A DNA stretch of 64,000 nt from Sphingobium nicotianae (GCF_018603885.1 NZ_JAHGAW010000001.1:186001-250000); one strand, 5' to 3'. Positions 17,380 through 26,946 are shown, counted from the first letter of the stretch. Notes: a model not told the origin generated them from the sequence alone. Translations and numbers: made by a program.

Positions 17380-18135
17380 GTGAGGATGGTCCGTTGGGCC
17401 TTGGGCTCAGGCCTGCGCCGAAGAAACGGTCTTTTTCTCGCCTTGCTCGCCGCCGCGCCGGCCCATGCGCAGATCACCGCCTGCGCGCTGCCGAGCCCGT
17501 TCCCCACACCCAAGCTCGTCGAGCCCAGCGCTGACGATCCCAGGCGTCTCCTCCCGATCGCGGCCTATACGCTGGCGCTGAGCTGGTCGCCGCAATATTG
17601 CGCGCGGCCGGGCGTCAGCGATGAATATCAGTGCGACACGAAGGGCAACCGTTTCGGTTTCGTCCTGCATGGCCTGTGGCCCGACGGCCCGGGCCGAGAC
17701 TGGCCCCAATATTGCCGGCCGGCGCAACGCCTCTCGAGGGCGCTTCTGCGCCGGAACCTGTGCATGACGCCGTCCGTGAACCTGCTGCAGCATGAATGGG
17801 CGGTCCATGGCACGTGCGTGACGCGGTCGCCCGAGCGCTATTTTGCGCAGGGACGGGCACTCTTCAGCCGCGTTCGCTATCCCGATATGATGCCGCTGGC
17901 ACGCGACGAGGGTCTGACCGTCGAGCGTTTCAGCCGCGCCTTTCTCGACGCCAACCGGCAAAGCCTCCCGGGGCTTTCGCCGCGCGCCGTCCGTGTCCGC
18001 CTGAGCCGCGACGGTTATCTGAGCGAGGTGTGGCTCTGTCTGGATCGCCGGCTGCGCTTCGGAGCCTGTCTCGCCAGCCAGGACGGCGGGGCAAAACCCG
18101 ATCAGCGCATGCAGGTCCGTCTCAGCGCTCGATAA
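17380..18135 (+). CDS. Secreted ribonuclease T2
   Basis: A 251-aa T2-family endoribonuclease. Both catalytic sequences are present: CAS I as FVLHGLWP and CAS II as HEWAVHGTC, with the active His residues and Glu, and several cysteines for disulfides. An N-terminal signal peptide ending near APAHAQ sends it to the periplasm. A GTG at 17380 or an ATG at 17386 can start it. The start lies in a palindrome-rich stretch. Its 3' end overlaps the convergent DUF4112 gene by 14 bp. Confidence 0.9.
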   Translation: MRMVRWALGSGLRRRNGLFLALLAAAPAHAQITACALPSPFPTPKLVEPSADDPRRLLPIAAYTLALSWSPQYCARPGVSDEYQCDTKGNRFGFVLHGLWPDGPGRDWPQYCRPAQRLSRALLRRNLCMTPSVNLLQHEWAVHGTCVTRSPERYFAQGRALFSRVRYPDMMPLARDEGLTVERFSRAFLDANRQSLPGLSPRAVRVRLSRDGYLSEVWLCLDRRLRFGACLASQDGGAKPDQRMQVRLSAR

Positions 18136-18553
18136 TCGCCGTCTGTGGATGATGCTTGTCGAGATGCCTGCGGATGATCCGCAAATTCTTGCTGTTCGAC
18201 CGGAAGACGAGATCGAAGGCATCGCCGACGAAGGGAATCGCACCGATCGCGGTGTCGATCCCCACATTCGCGCCCATCCGCCAGAGCTGCCACTTCGGCA
18301 TGCCGAGGTTGCGCGCTTCCCAGACGATCCACGCGCCCATCGCCGCCGAAATCAGATCGCCGAGCACGGGGACGACGCCAAGAATCGCATCGAGGCCGAC
18401 GCGGAAGCGCGTGCCCGGCACGGTCAGCGCATTTTCGAGGAGATGCTCCATCACCTCGATCCGCTGGCGGATCGCGCGCGGATCGCGGCCGAGACCGGGA
18501 AGGGCATCGAACTGCGCCATCACGTCGTCTAAGCGGGAAGTCGGTCTGGCCAT
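18122..18553 (-). CDS. DUF4112 membrane-associated protein
   Basis: A 143-aa protein with the DUF4112 core: VPGTRFRVGLDAILGVVPVLGD (in part), a hydrophobic segment around LISAAMGAWIVWEA, and IGAIPFVGDAFDLVFRSN. The repeated G-[IV]-P-[VF]-[VL]-G-D pattern is the family mark. The function is unknown. It is convergent with the RNase T2 gene and overlaps it by 14 bp. Confidence 0.85.
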   Translation of the reverse strand: MARPTSRLDDVMAQFDALPGLGRDPRAIRQRIEVMEHLLENALTVPGTRFRVGLDAILGVVPVLGDLISAAMGAWIVWEARNLGMPKWQLWRMGANVGIDTAIGAIPFVGDAFDLVFRSNSKNLRIIRRHLDKHHPQTAIIER

Positions 18554-18599
18554 TGGAGCAATCGGTCCTTTTCCGGGCGGACCCTTCCGCCAGGACCAT

Positions 18600-20084
18600 C
18601 TAATTGGGGACGATAATGAGCCGGTTCAATGGATGGATGCCACGCGGCGACGCCTGAAAGCCGCTCAGCCGCTTGCCGGCCAGTGCCCAGCGGATCGGCG
18701 CGCCGAGCGGAATATAGCCGACATAAGCGACGATCTTCTGCTCCGCTTCGCCAAGCAAGCGGCTTTGCTCCGCTTCGTCATGTGCGCCGCGCGCCGAGGC
18801 CAGCAGCTTCGAGGCGGCAGGATCGCACAGGCTTTTCGCCGCACAATCGAGACGGCTCAAATACCAGAGCGCGCTGTCGAATGGCGCCACCTCGTCGATC
18901 AGGCGCAGGTCTGCCGGCGCATCGATCGGCACCCGATCGACGCGGACACCGATCTGGCTGAAGTCGCGCGCGAGACGAACGAACAACAGGCTGGCCCCGG
19001 CGCCTTCGGGCAGGGCGATGCGCAGCACCGGCGGATCGCCCTGCGACGCCGTCCAGCGGGCCACGATCTGCCGTGCGCTGGCGATCCGGTCCGCCATGGG
19101 CTGCCCCGACCAGGCCGGTACGCTCGGCGGCCGGTCGAGTTCCAGCGGCGCGGGCAGAGGCGTGTCCGCCGTGTGCCAACCCTGAAGGCCAAGCGCTGCG
19201 GCAAAGGCCGCGCGATCGACGACGCGCGAGAGCGCGTCCCGGATTGTGATGTCCTGCAGAAAATCCGAAGAGCCGGTGAACGCAAGGCCCAGCAGGCCGG
19301 ATACCGGATCAACCCGCAGATCGCCGAATGTCAGGCCCGCCGCCGGCACCAGACGCAAATGCTGGAAACGGCCGCCCAGCACCAGGTCGGTCTGCCCCGC
19401 CTTGAAGCGAACGATTGCCAATGCCCCCCGGTTCACCTCCAGCAGCCGCTGCTCGACGGACTTGGGCTCGCGTGCCTCCTCCCCCTCAAGCTGGCTGCCG
19501 GAGATCGGTTTCAGTGCGATTAGGCCCGCCTTGCCGGATGACAGATAGGGACCGGTTCCGCCGGCACGGGACAGGATGCCGAATTGCGGCTGCGCCAGCA
19601 GCTGCAGGAACGCGGGCAGAGCGACATCGAGCCGGATCTCGATCACGCGATCGGTCATCGCGCGTACCTCAGGCTTCAGGCCGGCCAATGAAAGCGGGTT
19701 GGCGCGCATCCGTTCACGCAGCAGACGGGCGACCTCCTCGGCCTTGACCAGCTCGCCATCCGGCCAATGCAGCCGCTTCAGGCGGAAGATATAGCTCTGG
19801 CCGCCATCCTCGACGATCCAGCTCTCGGCCAGTGCATCGACGATCTCGCCTCTGCCGTCGTAGCTGAGCAGACCCTGCGCCACCGCCCCGAGCACCACCT
19901 TTGCAGCCGGGGCATTGCTGTCGCGCAAGGGCGAGGCGGCCTGCTCGGCGTGGCCGATGACGTCGACCTTCACCGGGCTGTCGTTTGGCTGGACGTCGCA
20001 GGCCGCTGCCCCCAGCAGCCCAGCCAATGCGAGGCTACGCCATGCCCGGCCCGCCTTCGGTCTTCCGCTCGTCCTCGCTCGCAT
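18600..20084 (-). CDS. ABC-type peptide/solute-binding lipoprotein (SBP_bac_5)
   Basis: A 494-aa extracellular solute-binding protein of family 5 (oligopeptide/nickel type). The N-terminus has a signal with lipobox LGAAAC. The mature part has the family pattern of a YxFRLKR-like segment followed by WPDGELVKAEEVARLL and DVALPAFLQLLAQP. The start at 20084 removes 12 unlikely residues. No permease or ATPase genes are next to it, so it is an orphan binding protein. Its ligand is unknown. Confidence 0.8.
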   Translation of the reverse strand: MRARTSGRPKAGRAWRSLALAGLLGAAACDVQPNDSPVKVDVIGHAEQAASPLRDSNAPAAKVVLGAVAQGLLSYDGRGEIVDALAESWIVEDGGQSYIFRLKRLHWPDGELVKAEEVARLLRERMRANPLSLAGLKPEVRAMTDRVIEIRLDVALPAFLQLLAQPQFGILSRAGGTGPYLSSGKAGLIALKPISGSQLEGEEAREPKSVEQRLLEVNRGALAIVRFKAGQTDLVLGGRFQHLRLVPAAGLTFGDLRVDPVSGLLGLAFTGSSDFLQDITIRDALSRVVDRAAFAAALGLQGWHTADTPLPAPLELDRPPSVPAWSGQPMADRIASARQIVARWTASQGDPPVLRIALPEGAGASLLFVRLARDFSQIGVRVDRVPIDAPADLRLIDEVAPFDSALWYLSRLDCAAKSLCDPAASKLLASARGAHDEAEQSRLLGEAEQKIVAYVGYIPLGAPIRWALAGKRLSGFQASPRGIHPLNRLIIVPN

Positions 20085-20126
20085 GCCAAGCGGTCTAGGA
20101 TGTGCGCCGATGATCGGCAATGGCTC

Positions 20127-20558
20127 TCAGGCGAAGAGATGGACGACCTGCGCCTCGGGCATCACCGCCTCGATCAGCAGCGAGCGGTGGCAGCCGCCCG
20201 GCTCCCGCTCGAAGCAGAGCAGGGCGGTCGGCGCTTCCCGGGCGCAATCGATGAGCTGCGCGGCCTGGACCATCGCCTCGGGCAAGTCGAGCTGTCCCGC
20301 ATACACCTCCGCCAACCTGGCATGATTGCCCTTGCGCGCCGCTTCGCGGCCTTCCGGCGGTGTGCCCAGCGCCTTGTAGCCGATATAATCGATGCCCGCC
20401 TCGCGCAGGCTGGCGGCCAGGACATTCTTGGAGAAGCCGGGGCGGCGGGAGAGGGGGACCGCACGGACATCGGCCACGCGGCGCACGCCCGCGTCCGTCA
20501 GCGCGGCGATGAAATCCGCCTGCGTCGCTCCCTCATAACCGATGGTGTAGATCTTCAT
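20127..20558 (-). CDS. DUF488 family protein
   Basis: A 143-aa protein with the family start IYTIGYEGATQADFIAAL (in part), then VADVRAVPLSRRPGFSK and the C-terminal ALLCFEREPGGCHRSLL, the conserved Cys/His-bearing end of DUF488. The family is widespread and has no established enzymatic function. The gene lies between the solute-binding lipoprotein and tRNA-Leu on the same strand. Confidence 0.88.
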   Translation of the reverse strand: MKIYTIGYEGATQADFIAALTDAGVRRVADVRAVPLSRRPGFSKNVLAASLREAGIDYIGYKALGTPPEGREAARKGNHARLAEVYAGQLDLPEAMVQAAQLIDCAREAPTALLCFEREPGGCHRSLLIEAVMPEAQVVHLFA

Positions 20559-20604
20559 TGCGCTGATATGGGGGCCGTCCGGTCGATGCCAATGTCTGGC
20601 GGCG

Positions 20605-20690
20605 TGGTGCGGACGGCGGGACTCGAACCCGCACTCTCAGGGAGAAGCAGATTTTAAGTCTGCTGCGTCTACCGATTTCGCCACGTCCGC
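20605..20690 (-). tRNA. tRNA-Leu (anticodon TAA)
   Basis: An 86-base gene with the long variable arm of class II tRNAs. The acceptor stem is GCGGACG with CGTCCGC, the anticodon loop is CTTAAAA (anticodon TAA), the T-loop is GGTTCGAGTCC, and CCA is encoded. Confidence 0.95.
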
Positions 20691-20764
20691 ACGGGGCGCC
20701 GCCGGCACGATATCCGCCAGCCAGGGGGCCATGCCATGCCGGGCAGTCCGGTTCCAGAGCCTTT

Positions 20765-20792
20765 GGCGAGGCGTCCCCCCGAACGCCTCGCC
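20765..20792 (-). terminator. Hairpin downstream of ihfB
   Basis: A perfect 10-bp stem, GGCGAGGCGT with ACGCCTCGCC and an 8-base loop, lies 9 bases after the ihfB stop. There is no T-run, so intrinsic termination is likely but not certain. Confidence 0.5.
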
Positions 20793-20800
20793 GCAGCACA

Positions 20801-21082
20801 TCAACCGGCGTTCAGGCGAACGCGCATTTCCTTGCCCGGCTTGAAGTGCGGCACCCGCTTGGGCGGCACCACCACGGCCGATCCGGTGCGCGGATTGCGC
20901 CCGGTGCGGCCTTCCCGCGAGCGCGTCGTGAATGCGCCGAAACCGCGCAATTCCACGCGCCCGCCTTCCGCCAGACGCCCACCGATCGAATCGAACACGA
21001 TATCGACGATGCGGTCGACCTCCTGAAGGCTGAGGTCTGGATGAAGCACTGCCAGTTTCTGCACGAGCTGCGAACGAATCAT
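20801..21082 (-). CDS. ihfB: Integration host factor beta subunit
   Basis: A 93-aa HU/IHF-family DNA-bending protein. It starts MIRSQLVQKLAVLHPDLS, has the core VELRGFGAFTTRSREGRTGRNPRTG (in part) and the arm VVVPPKRVPHFKPGKEMR. The position downstream of rpsA on the same strand is the usual rpsA-ihfB order, which separates it from HU genes. It can bend DNA at promoters and at integration sites such as that of the neighbouring element. Confidence 0.93.
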   Translation of the reverse strand: MIRSQLVQKLAVLHPDLSLQEVDRIVDIVFDSIGGRLAEGGRVELRGFGAFTTRSREGRTGRNPRTGSAVVVPPKRVPHFKPGKEMRVRLNAG

Positions 21083-21231
21083 CTCTGCAATCTTTCCGAT
21101 TTGGCCGAAGCCTGCCCCTTGGAGTCAGCGGTAGTGCTCTGATTCCCCCGAATTTTACACAACCGTGACAAATGCGATTTGCCACAGGCGAAGGCCAAAG
21201 CAAGCGGAATCGCGAGAGAACGGGCATAATG

Positions 21232-21264
21232 AAAAGGGCCGGTCGATCCAGGATCGACCGGCCC
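21232..21264 (-). terminator. Rho-independent terminator after rpsA
   Basis: A perfect 14-bp inverted repeat (GGGCCGGTCGATCC and complement) with a single-base centre at 21250 is followed on the minus strand by TTTT. It lies 30 bases beyond the rpsA stop. Confidence 0.85.
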
Positions 21265-21294
21265 CTCAGTTTCTCCGGCAAATGCCGGTCGAAA

Positions 21295-23004
21295 TCAGTT
21301 CTTGGCCTTGAGCGCTTCGCCCAGGATGTCGCCCAGCGACGCGCCGCTGTCGGACGAACCATACTGTGCCACGGCCTGCTTCTCTTCGGCGATCTGGAGC
21401 GCCTTGACCGAGAAGTTCGGCTTCTTGGAACGGTCGAAACCGATCACCATCGCGTCGAACTTCTGGCCGACCTGGAAGCGGTCCGGACGCTGTTCGTCGC
21501 GGTCGCGGCCAAGGTCGCTGCGCTTGATGAAGCCGGTGACGCCGTCGTCGCCCGCCTGGACCTCCAGGCCGCCGTCGCGCACTTCAAGCACGGTGACGGT
21601 AACCGTCTCGTTCTTGTTGACGCCGGCACCACCCGAGCGACCCACGGAGCCGGCAGCCGGCGCGCCCTTCTCGAGCTGCTTCATGCCGAGGCTGATGCGC
21701 TCCTTCTCGACATCGACGTCGAGCACGATGGCCTTCACCATCTCGCCCTTGCGATGCAGGTTGAGCGCGTCCTCGCCCGAAATGCCCCAGGCGATGTCGG
21801 ACATGTGGACCATGCCGTCGACGTCGCCGTCCAGGCCGATGAACAGACCGAACTCGGTGGCGTTCTTGACTTCGCCCTCGACGACCGAACCGACCGGGTG
21901 ACGCTCGGCGAAGCTATCCCACGGATTGGAGATCGCCTGCTTGAGGCCTAGGCTGATGCGACGCTTCTCGGCATCCACCTCGAGCACGATGACGTCGACT
22001 TCCTGCGAGGTCGAGACGATCTTGCCGGGATGGACGTTCTTCTTGGTCCAGCTCATCTCGGATACGTGGACCAGACCCTCGATGCCCGGCTCCAGCTCGA
22101 CGAAGGCACCATATTCGGTGATGTTCGTGACGCGGCCCGAAAGCTTCGCGCCGACCGGATACTTGGCGGCGGCGCCTTCCCACGGATCGCTCTCGAGCTG
22201 CTTCATGCCGAGGCTGATGCGCTGCGTGTCGCGGTTGATGCGGATGATCTGGACACGGACGGTGTCGCCGATGTTGATCATCTCGCTCGGGTGGTTGATG
22301 CGCTTGTAGCTGAGGTCGGTGACGTGCAGCAGGCCATCGATGCCGCCCAGGTCGACGAACGCACCATAATCGGTGATGTTCTTGACCACGCCGTCGATGA
22401 TCTGACCCTCGGCCAGCGTCTGGATGAGGCCGCTGCGCTGCTCGGCGCGGGTCTCTTCCAGGATGGCGCGGCGCGACACCACGATGTTGCCGCGGCGGCG
22501 ATCCATCTTGAGGATCTGGAAGGGCTGCGGAATGTCCATGAGCGGCGTGACGTCGCGCACGGGGCGGATGTCGACCTGCGAGCCGGGCAGGAAGGCCACG
22601 GCGCCGTCGAGATCGACGGTAAAGCCGCCCTTGACGCGGCCGAAGATGACGCCCTCGACACGGGCATTCTCGGTGAACTCGGATTCGAGCTTGTCCCAGG
22701 CGGCTTCGCGGCGGGCGCGATCGCGCGACAGCATGGCCTCGCCATTGCTGTTCTCGACGCGGTCGACATAGACCTCGACTTCGTCACCGACATTGAGCTC
22801 GGCCTTCATGCCGGGAGCGGCGAATTCGCGCAGGGCGACGCGGCCCTCGCTCTTCAGGCCGACGTCGATGACGACCATGTCGTTCTCGATCGCGGTGACG
22901 GTGCCCTTGACCACGCGGCCTTCGAAGCCGCCGTCCGCACCACCAAGAGATTCGTTGAGAAGCGCGGCAAAATCATCGCGCGTGGGGTTTGCCGTAGAGG
23001 CCAT
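21295..23004 (-). CDS. rpsA: 30S ribosomal protein S1
   Basis: A 569-aa S1 protein with six S1 RNA-binding repeats. Landmarks are VVKGTVTAIENDMVVIDVG (in part), VEGVIFGRVKGGFTVDL, the recurrent YGAFVDLGGIDGLLHVTDLS (in part) and YGAFVELEPGIEGLVHVSEM, and the linker KRRISLGLKQ. It brings mRNA to the 30S subunit and helps translation initiation. The start at 23004 (MASTANPTRDDF) matches the family; the upstream 29 codons do not. cmk lies 180 bp upstream on the same strand, the conserved cmk-rpsA-ihfB order. Confidence 0.97.
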   Translation of the reverse strand: MASTANPTRDDFAALLNESLGGADGGFEGRVVKGTVTAIENDMVVIDVGLKSEGRVALREFAAPGMKAELNVGDEVEVYVDRVENSNGEAMLSRDRARREAAWDKLESEFTENARVEGVIFGRVKGGFTVDLDGAVAFLPGSQVDIRPVRDVTPLMDIPQPFQILKMDRRRGNIVVSRRAILEETRAEQRSGLIQTLAEGQIIDGVVKNITDYGAFVDLGGIDGLLHVTDLSYKRINHPSEMINIGDTVRVQIIRINRDTQRISLGMKQLESDPWEGAAAKYPVGAKLSGRVTNITEYGAFVELEPGIEGLVHVSEMSWTKKNVHPGKIVSTSQEVDVIVLEVDAEKRRISLGLKQAISNPWDSFAERHPVGSVVEGEVKNATEFGLFIGLDGDVDGMVHMSDIAWGISGEDALNLHRKGEMVKAIVLDVDVEKERISLGMKQLEKGAPAAGSVGRSGGAGVNKNETVTVTVLEVRDGGLEVQAGDDGVTGFIKRSDLGRDRDEQRPDRFQVGQKFDAMVIGFDRSKKPNFSVKALQIAEEKQAVAQYGSSDSGASLGDILGEALKAKN

Positions 23005-23184
23005 AAAAGATCGTTCCTTCAAGTCGTTGCTGGCCAACCGGTTGTCTCCGGTGGTCTTTGGCCAAACTGCCCGGACGGCCGGATGCCGCACGAGCGTCCG
23101 TCACGCGAGAGGGCTAATGAGATGCGCTTTGCTGGAAAGCAAAATGGGCGCTCCGCATCGCGAAGCGCCTCGGCCGGACCGGTT

Positions 23185-23799
23185 CTAGCGGTCTTTCAGG
23201 CGGGCATCCACCAGCGCAATCGCGCTCTGAACGGCCGCGCCTATACTCAAATCGCTCGTATCAAGCAAGTCCGCATCCGTCGCCTGCATGAGCGGCGCAT
23301 CGGCGCGGCCCATGTCACGCGCATCGCGCGCCTCGATATCGGCGGCGATCGCCTCCAGCGTCGTGCCGGGGAGCTCGGCATGACGACGCTGCGCGCGCAC
23401 GGCGACGCTCGCGGTGACGTAGAGCTTGGCGTCCGCATGCGGCGCGATGACGGTTCCGATGTCGCGCCCGTCGAGCACCGCGCCGCCGGGCTGATCGGCG
23501 AAGGCGCGCTGGCGATCGAGCAAGGCGGCGCGGACGCCGGGATGGCGCGAGACGCGGCTCGCCAGCGGGCCCGCCTCTTCCGAGCGCAGCGCGGGATCGT
23601 CGAGCAGGCTGTCCGGAAAGGCACAGGCGCGCTCGGCATCCTGCGGATCGTCCGGGTCGCCGCCGGCTAGCGCCACGCTGACGCCCACGGCGCGATAGAG
23701 CAGGCCCGTGTCCAGCAGCGGCAGATGATAATGCGCGGCCAGCGCGCGCGCGATCGTGCCCTTGCCGGAGGCCGCCGGCCCATCGACCGCGATGATCAT
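23185..23799 (-). CDS. cmk: Cytidylate kinase
   Basis: A 204-aa (d)CMP kinase. The P-loop is [14 protein letters not shown], followed by [12 protein letters not shown] and the NMP-binding [11 protein letters not shown]. It phosphorylates CMP and dCMP. The stop of the small membrane-protein gene upstream (23796) overlaps its start by four bases, so the aroA - small membrane protein - cmk - rpsA genes form one minus-strand cluster. Confidence 0.96.
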   Translation of the reverse strand: MIIAVDGPAASGKGTIARALAAHYHLPLLDTGLLYRAVGVSVALAGGDPDDPQDAERACAFPDSLLDDPALRSEEAGPLASRVSRHPGVRAALLDRQRAFADQPGGAVLDGRDIGTVIAPHADAKLYVTASVAVRAQRRHAELPGTTLEAIAADIEARDARDMGRADAPLMQATDADLLDTSDLSIGAAVQSAIALVDARLKDR

Positions 23800-24041
23800 G
23801 CGCGTTTCCGCCAGGCCGTTATCAGGCCGAACAGGGCGATCATCGCCCAGACGATCTCCAGCGCCATGGAGGCCATGTTGAAATGAACGGTGAGCGATGC
23901 GATCAGCATGAGCGCCCCGACGAGGTTCAGCAGGTTGAACAGGCGGAAGTTCATCTGCCGGGCGATGTTCGAGTAGCCATAGGCGATGACCATCAGGGCG
24001 CTGCCGAGCAGGCCGACAATGTTGGGGAGGTCGATGGTCAT
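23796..24041 (-). CDS. Small membrane protein of the CBU_0592 type
   Basis: An 81-aa protein with three hydrophobic helices: [20 protein letters not shown] (in part), [19 protein letters not shown] (in part) and [18 protein letters not shown]. The G-S-x-x-x-x-x-A-Y and N-L-x-G-A patterns match the CBU_0592 family of uncharacterised membrane proteins. It overlaps aroA by four bases upstream and cmk by four downstream, so translation is coupled. Confidence 0.75.
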   Translation of the reverse strand: MTIDLPNIVGLLGSALMVIAYGYSNIARQMNFRLFNLLNLVGALMLIASLTVHFNMASMALEIVWAMIALFGLITAWRKRA

Positions 24042-25378
24042 GCGCCGCCCTTGAGGCTGGCCATCATGTCCACGAAACCGGGAAAGCTCGTCGCCACCGG
24101 GCTCATGTCGTCGATGATCAGGCCACCGCGCGTGTTGAGGCCGGCAATGGCGAAGCTCATCGCGATCCGGTGGTCCAGCTCGGCCGCGATCGTTGGCGGG
24201 CTGTTACCGCCGCCGAGCGGGTCGCCGCCACGACCGGTGATGACGAGGCCATCCTCAAGCTCTTCGACCGAGACGCCGATGCGCGCGAGGCCCCTGGCCA
24301 TGAGCGCGAGGCGGTCCGACTCCTTGACGCGCAACTCGTCGAGCCCGCTGGTCCGCGTCACCCCTTGCGCGCAGGCCGCCGCGACGAAGAAGATCGGGAA
24401 TTCGTCGATCATGCTCGGCGCGACGTCGGCGGGCACGTCAATGCCGGTCAGCACGCTGTGCCGCGCGACCAGATCGGCGACCGGTTCGCCGCCCACCTCG
24501 CGTGCATTGGTGATGGTCAGGTCCGCGCCCATCGCCTGGAGCATCCGGAAGAGGCCGGTGCGAGTCGGGTTCATGCCGACATTGGTCACGGTCACCTCCG
24601 ATCCGGGCGTGATCAGCGCGGCGACGATCGGGAACGCGGCGGAGGAGGGATCGCCGGGGACGGTCAGTGTCTGCGGCTTCAGGTCCGCTTCGCCGCGGAT
24701 GGAGATGATCCGCGTGCCGTCCGCCTCGGTCTCCACCGTCAGCTCCGCGCCGAAGCCCTTCAGCATGCGCTCGCTATGATCGCGCGTGGGGATCGGCTCG
24801 ATCACGCGGGTGATGCCCGGCGCATTGAGGCCGGCCAGCAGCACGGCCGACTTCACCTGCGCGGAGGCGACCGGCAGGCGATATTCGATCGGCACGGCCG
24901 GCACGAGCCCGCGCATCGTGAGCGGCAGGCGCCCGCCCGGCGCAGTCATGAACGCCGCGCCCATCAGGCCCAGCGGCGTTGTGACCCGGCCCATCGGCCG
25001 CTTGCTGAGCGACGCGTCGCCGACAAAGGTCGCGGTGACGGCATGGCTGGCGAGCAGTCCCATCAGCAGGCGGGTCGAGGTGCCGCTATTGCCCATGTCG
25101 AGCGCCGTGCCGGGCTGGACCAGCGATCCGACGCCGACGCCGTGGATATGCCAGATGCCGTCGTCCGTGCGCTCGATGCTGGCGCCGAGCGCGCGCATGG
25201 CCGCCGCCGTAGCCAGCACATCCTCGCCTTCGAGCAGGCCGGAGACCCGGCTTTCGCCGACCGCGAGCGCGGACAGCATCAGCGATCGATGGGAAATGCT
25301 CTTGTCGCCCGGCACGCTCACCGTGCCGCGCAAGGGGGCGCCAGGCTCGAAGAGCATGTTGCGCGCAATGTCAGTCAT
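24038..25378 (-). CDS. aroA: 3-phosphoshikimate 1-carboxyvinyltransferase (EPSP synthase), class II-like
   Basis: A 446-aa enzyme that joins shikimate-3-phosphate and PEP to EPSP. The motifs [16 protein letters not shown] (in part), [42 protein letters not shown] and MNPTRTGL match class II (CP4-like) enzymes. However, the PEP-site loop reads GNSGTSTRL, with Gly where CP4 has Ala. The start at 25378 (MTDIARN) is chosen because the upstream extension is unrelated to the family. Confidence 0.95.
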   Translation of the reverse strand: MTDIARNMLFEPGAPLRGTVSVPGDKSISHRSLMLSALAVGESRVSGLLEGEDVLATAAAMRALGASIERTDDGIWHIHGVGVGSLVQPGTALDMGNSGTSTRLLMGLLASHAVTATFVGDASLSKRPMGRVTTPLGLMGAAFMTAPGGRLPLTMRGLVPAVPIEYRLPVASAQVKSAVLLAGLNAPGITRVIEPIPTRDHSERMLKGFGAELTVETEADGTRIISIRGEADLKPQTLTVPGDPSSAAFPIVAALITPGSEVTVTNVGMNPTRTGLFRMLQAMGADLTITNAREVGGEPVADLVARHSVLTGIDVPADVAPSMIDEFPIFFVAAACAQGVTRTSGLDELRVKESDRLALMARGLARIGVSVEELEDGLVITGRGGDPLGGGNSPPTIAAELDHRIAMSFAIAGLNTRGGLIIDDMSPVATSFPGFVDMMASLKGGA

Positions 25379-25558
25379 GGGCTTGCGGTCCGGAAATTGA
25401 ATCACCACGTCAGCGAACAGGCGCACGAGCGGGCGGAAGAAAAATGGCGGACTGCTTTTGACAGCGCCGATCCGCTATGGCAAGGCGCCCGACACTTCGC
25501 GGCAAGGCTCCCTTTCCGCGCGCGTTTTCATTTCATCTGGAAGGTTATGAGGCAGCAC

Positions 25559-25882
25559 ATGGTGAAGCCTGAATGGGGAACGAAGCGGACCTGTCCCAAA
25601 TGCGCGACGCGCTTCTATGATCTCGGCAAGGACGAGCCGGTCACCTGCATCGAGTGCGGCAATGTCTGGACGCCCGAGCCGGTGCTCAAGTCCAAGCAGC
25701 CGCTGCCCTTCGAGGAAGTCAAGGTCGCGGCCGTGGCCGAAGTGGTGGCGGATGCCGACGATGATCTCGACATCGACGTCGATGTCGATGACGCGGAAGG
25801 CTCGCCGGACAATGACGTCGACCTGGGCGGCGACGACGATCTCGGCGTCGATGCGGCCGACGATGGCGACGAGGAAAACTGA
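25559..25882 (+). CDS. TIGR02300/FYDLN-acid zinc-ribbon-like protein
   Basis: A 107-aa protein starting MVKPEWGTKRTCPKCATRFYDLGKD (in part) with paired CPKC and CIEC cysteines suggesting a small zinc ribbon, and a strongly acidic Asp-rich tail. This is the alphaproteobacterial TIGR02300 family of unknown function. The ATG at 25559 follows GAGG. It is divergent from aroA. Confidence 0.85.
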   Translation: MVKPEWGTKRTCPKCATRFYDLGKDEPVTCIECGNVWTPEPVLKSKQPLPFEEVKVAAVAEVVADADDDLDIDVDVDDAEGSPDNDVDLGGDDDLGVDAADDGDEEN

Positions 25883-26002
25883 GCCATCGCTAAGTGCGCG
25901 TTAACGACAGCGCACTAATGAAATTGGACTTGCAGCGGGGCGGGGCCTGACATAAAGGCAGCGCCTCGCCGCGACGGGCCCATCCGTCGCGAACAAATGA
26001 TT

Positions 26003-26078
26003 GGGGCCGTAGCTCAGCTGGGAGAGCGCTACACTGGCAGTGTAGAGGTCAGGGGTTCGATCCCCCTCGGCTCCACCA
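26003..26078 (+). tRNA. tRNA-Ala (anticodon GGC); integration target of the element
   Basis: A 76-base gene with acceptor stem GGGGCCG/CGGCTCC, anticodon loop CTGGCAG (GGC), T-loop GGTTCGATCC and encoded CCA. Its last 14 bases fall inside the 18-bp repeat that also occurs at 45188, so the element restores an intact tRNA at its left end. Confidence 0.96.
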
Positions 26079-26082
26079 TTTC
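26065..26082. other. attL-type core repeat
   Basis: The sequence CCTCGGCTCCACCATTTC spans the tRNA-Ala 3' end and is repeated exactly at 45188-45205. It marks the left limit of the integrated element. Confidence 0.85.
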
Positions 26083-26171
26083 CTTTTTCTATTATATTGA
26101 AATTAGGGCGAAATACCTCATCGCCCGATTTCTGTTCCCACACAAGTTCCCACGGGCTTGCTTTGTCGCCG

Positions 26172-26909
26172 ATGAACATCGGTGAACAATCTTGGACATT
26201 TGTGCGTGCCGGAAGGGCAATTTTCACGATTGCCGATCACATGGGTCCATCGCTTTATCCAGCCGTGGAACGACCATTGAGCGCTTTCAAACCAATTCCG
26301 CCTCATGCTGCCCTGAAGTTGCTAGAAGACGCGGATGTGGGCGTCGATGCCGAGCAACTCCTTACCGATTTGGCGGCAGCCGGACTCATCAAAGGCTATG
26401 CGCGCGTAATCGCCGAGAACGAAGCCACGGTGCGCGACAGCCGCATTCCTCGTCACATCTGGGAGCAGATCGTGACGGAGGACAAGGTGTCCGATGTCTT
26501 TGCCGGAGGTAGCGTGCGGCTGGGTCAGGGCGGCAAAGGTCCGGCTCGCAGCATCATCGGTATTCGATTTGACGAAAGGTCGGTTCACACCGCTGCGGAG
26601 TGCCACGGCTTGGTGTTGCCGGCCAAGACGACCATCCCGGAAGTCAAACCCAACGCCGGCAGTTCGGATCTTCCCAAACGCGACTCGCAGCCTGTCATAA
26701 AGCCTGTTGAGTTGGAAAAAGCAGCACCTCGTCGAATGGGCCTAGCACCTGATGTGCTGACCGTTTCCATTAAGGAAGCGATGGCGATCCTGGGCGTCAG
26801 CCGCGGAACGATCAACAATCTTATCAATCGCGAAAAGCTGGAGATCAGCAAGGTTGGCGGCAGAGTGCTAATTGCGGCTGAAAGCATCCGCGTTCTGCTC
26901 GCCCCTTGA
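26172..26909 (+). CDS. Protein with C-terminal excisionase-type helix-turn-helix
   Basis: A 245-aa protein, first gene inside attL. The last 55 residues form an HTH_17-type (AlpA/excisionase-like) DNA-binding unit: SIKEAMAILGVSRGTINNL followed by LEISKVGGRVLIAAESIR. The N-terminal 180 residues (containing PAVERPLSAFKPIPPHAAL, in part) are not recognised. The start at 26172 is the first ATG after the promoter-like AT-rich stretch. It may bind the att or promoter region of the element (inference). Confidence 0.65.
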   Translation: MNIGEQSWTFVRAGRAIFTIADHMGPSLYPAVERPLSAFKPIPPHAALKLLEDADVGVDAEQLLTDLAAAGLIKGYARVIAENEATVRDSRIPRHIWEQIVTEDKVSDVFAGGSVRLGQGGKGPARSIIGIRFDERSVHTAAECHGLVLPAKTTIPEVKPNAGSSDLPKRDSQPVIKPVELEKAAPRRMGLAPDVLTVSIKEAMAILGVSRGTINNLINREKLEISKVGGRVLIAAESIRVLLAP

Positions 26910-26946
26910 GCGTGTCGATATTCTTACGGATATGTTCCGTGGCGAC

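Noticed and set aside
22030..23670. 546-codon plus-strand frame over rpsA
   Set aside because: It is an antisense shadow of the conserved rpsA and cmk genes, made long by GC bias at third positions. No family features.
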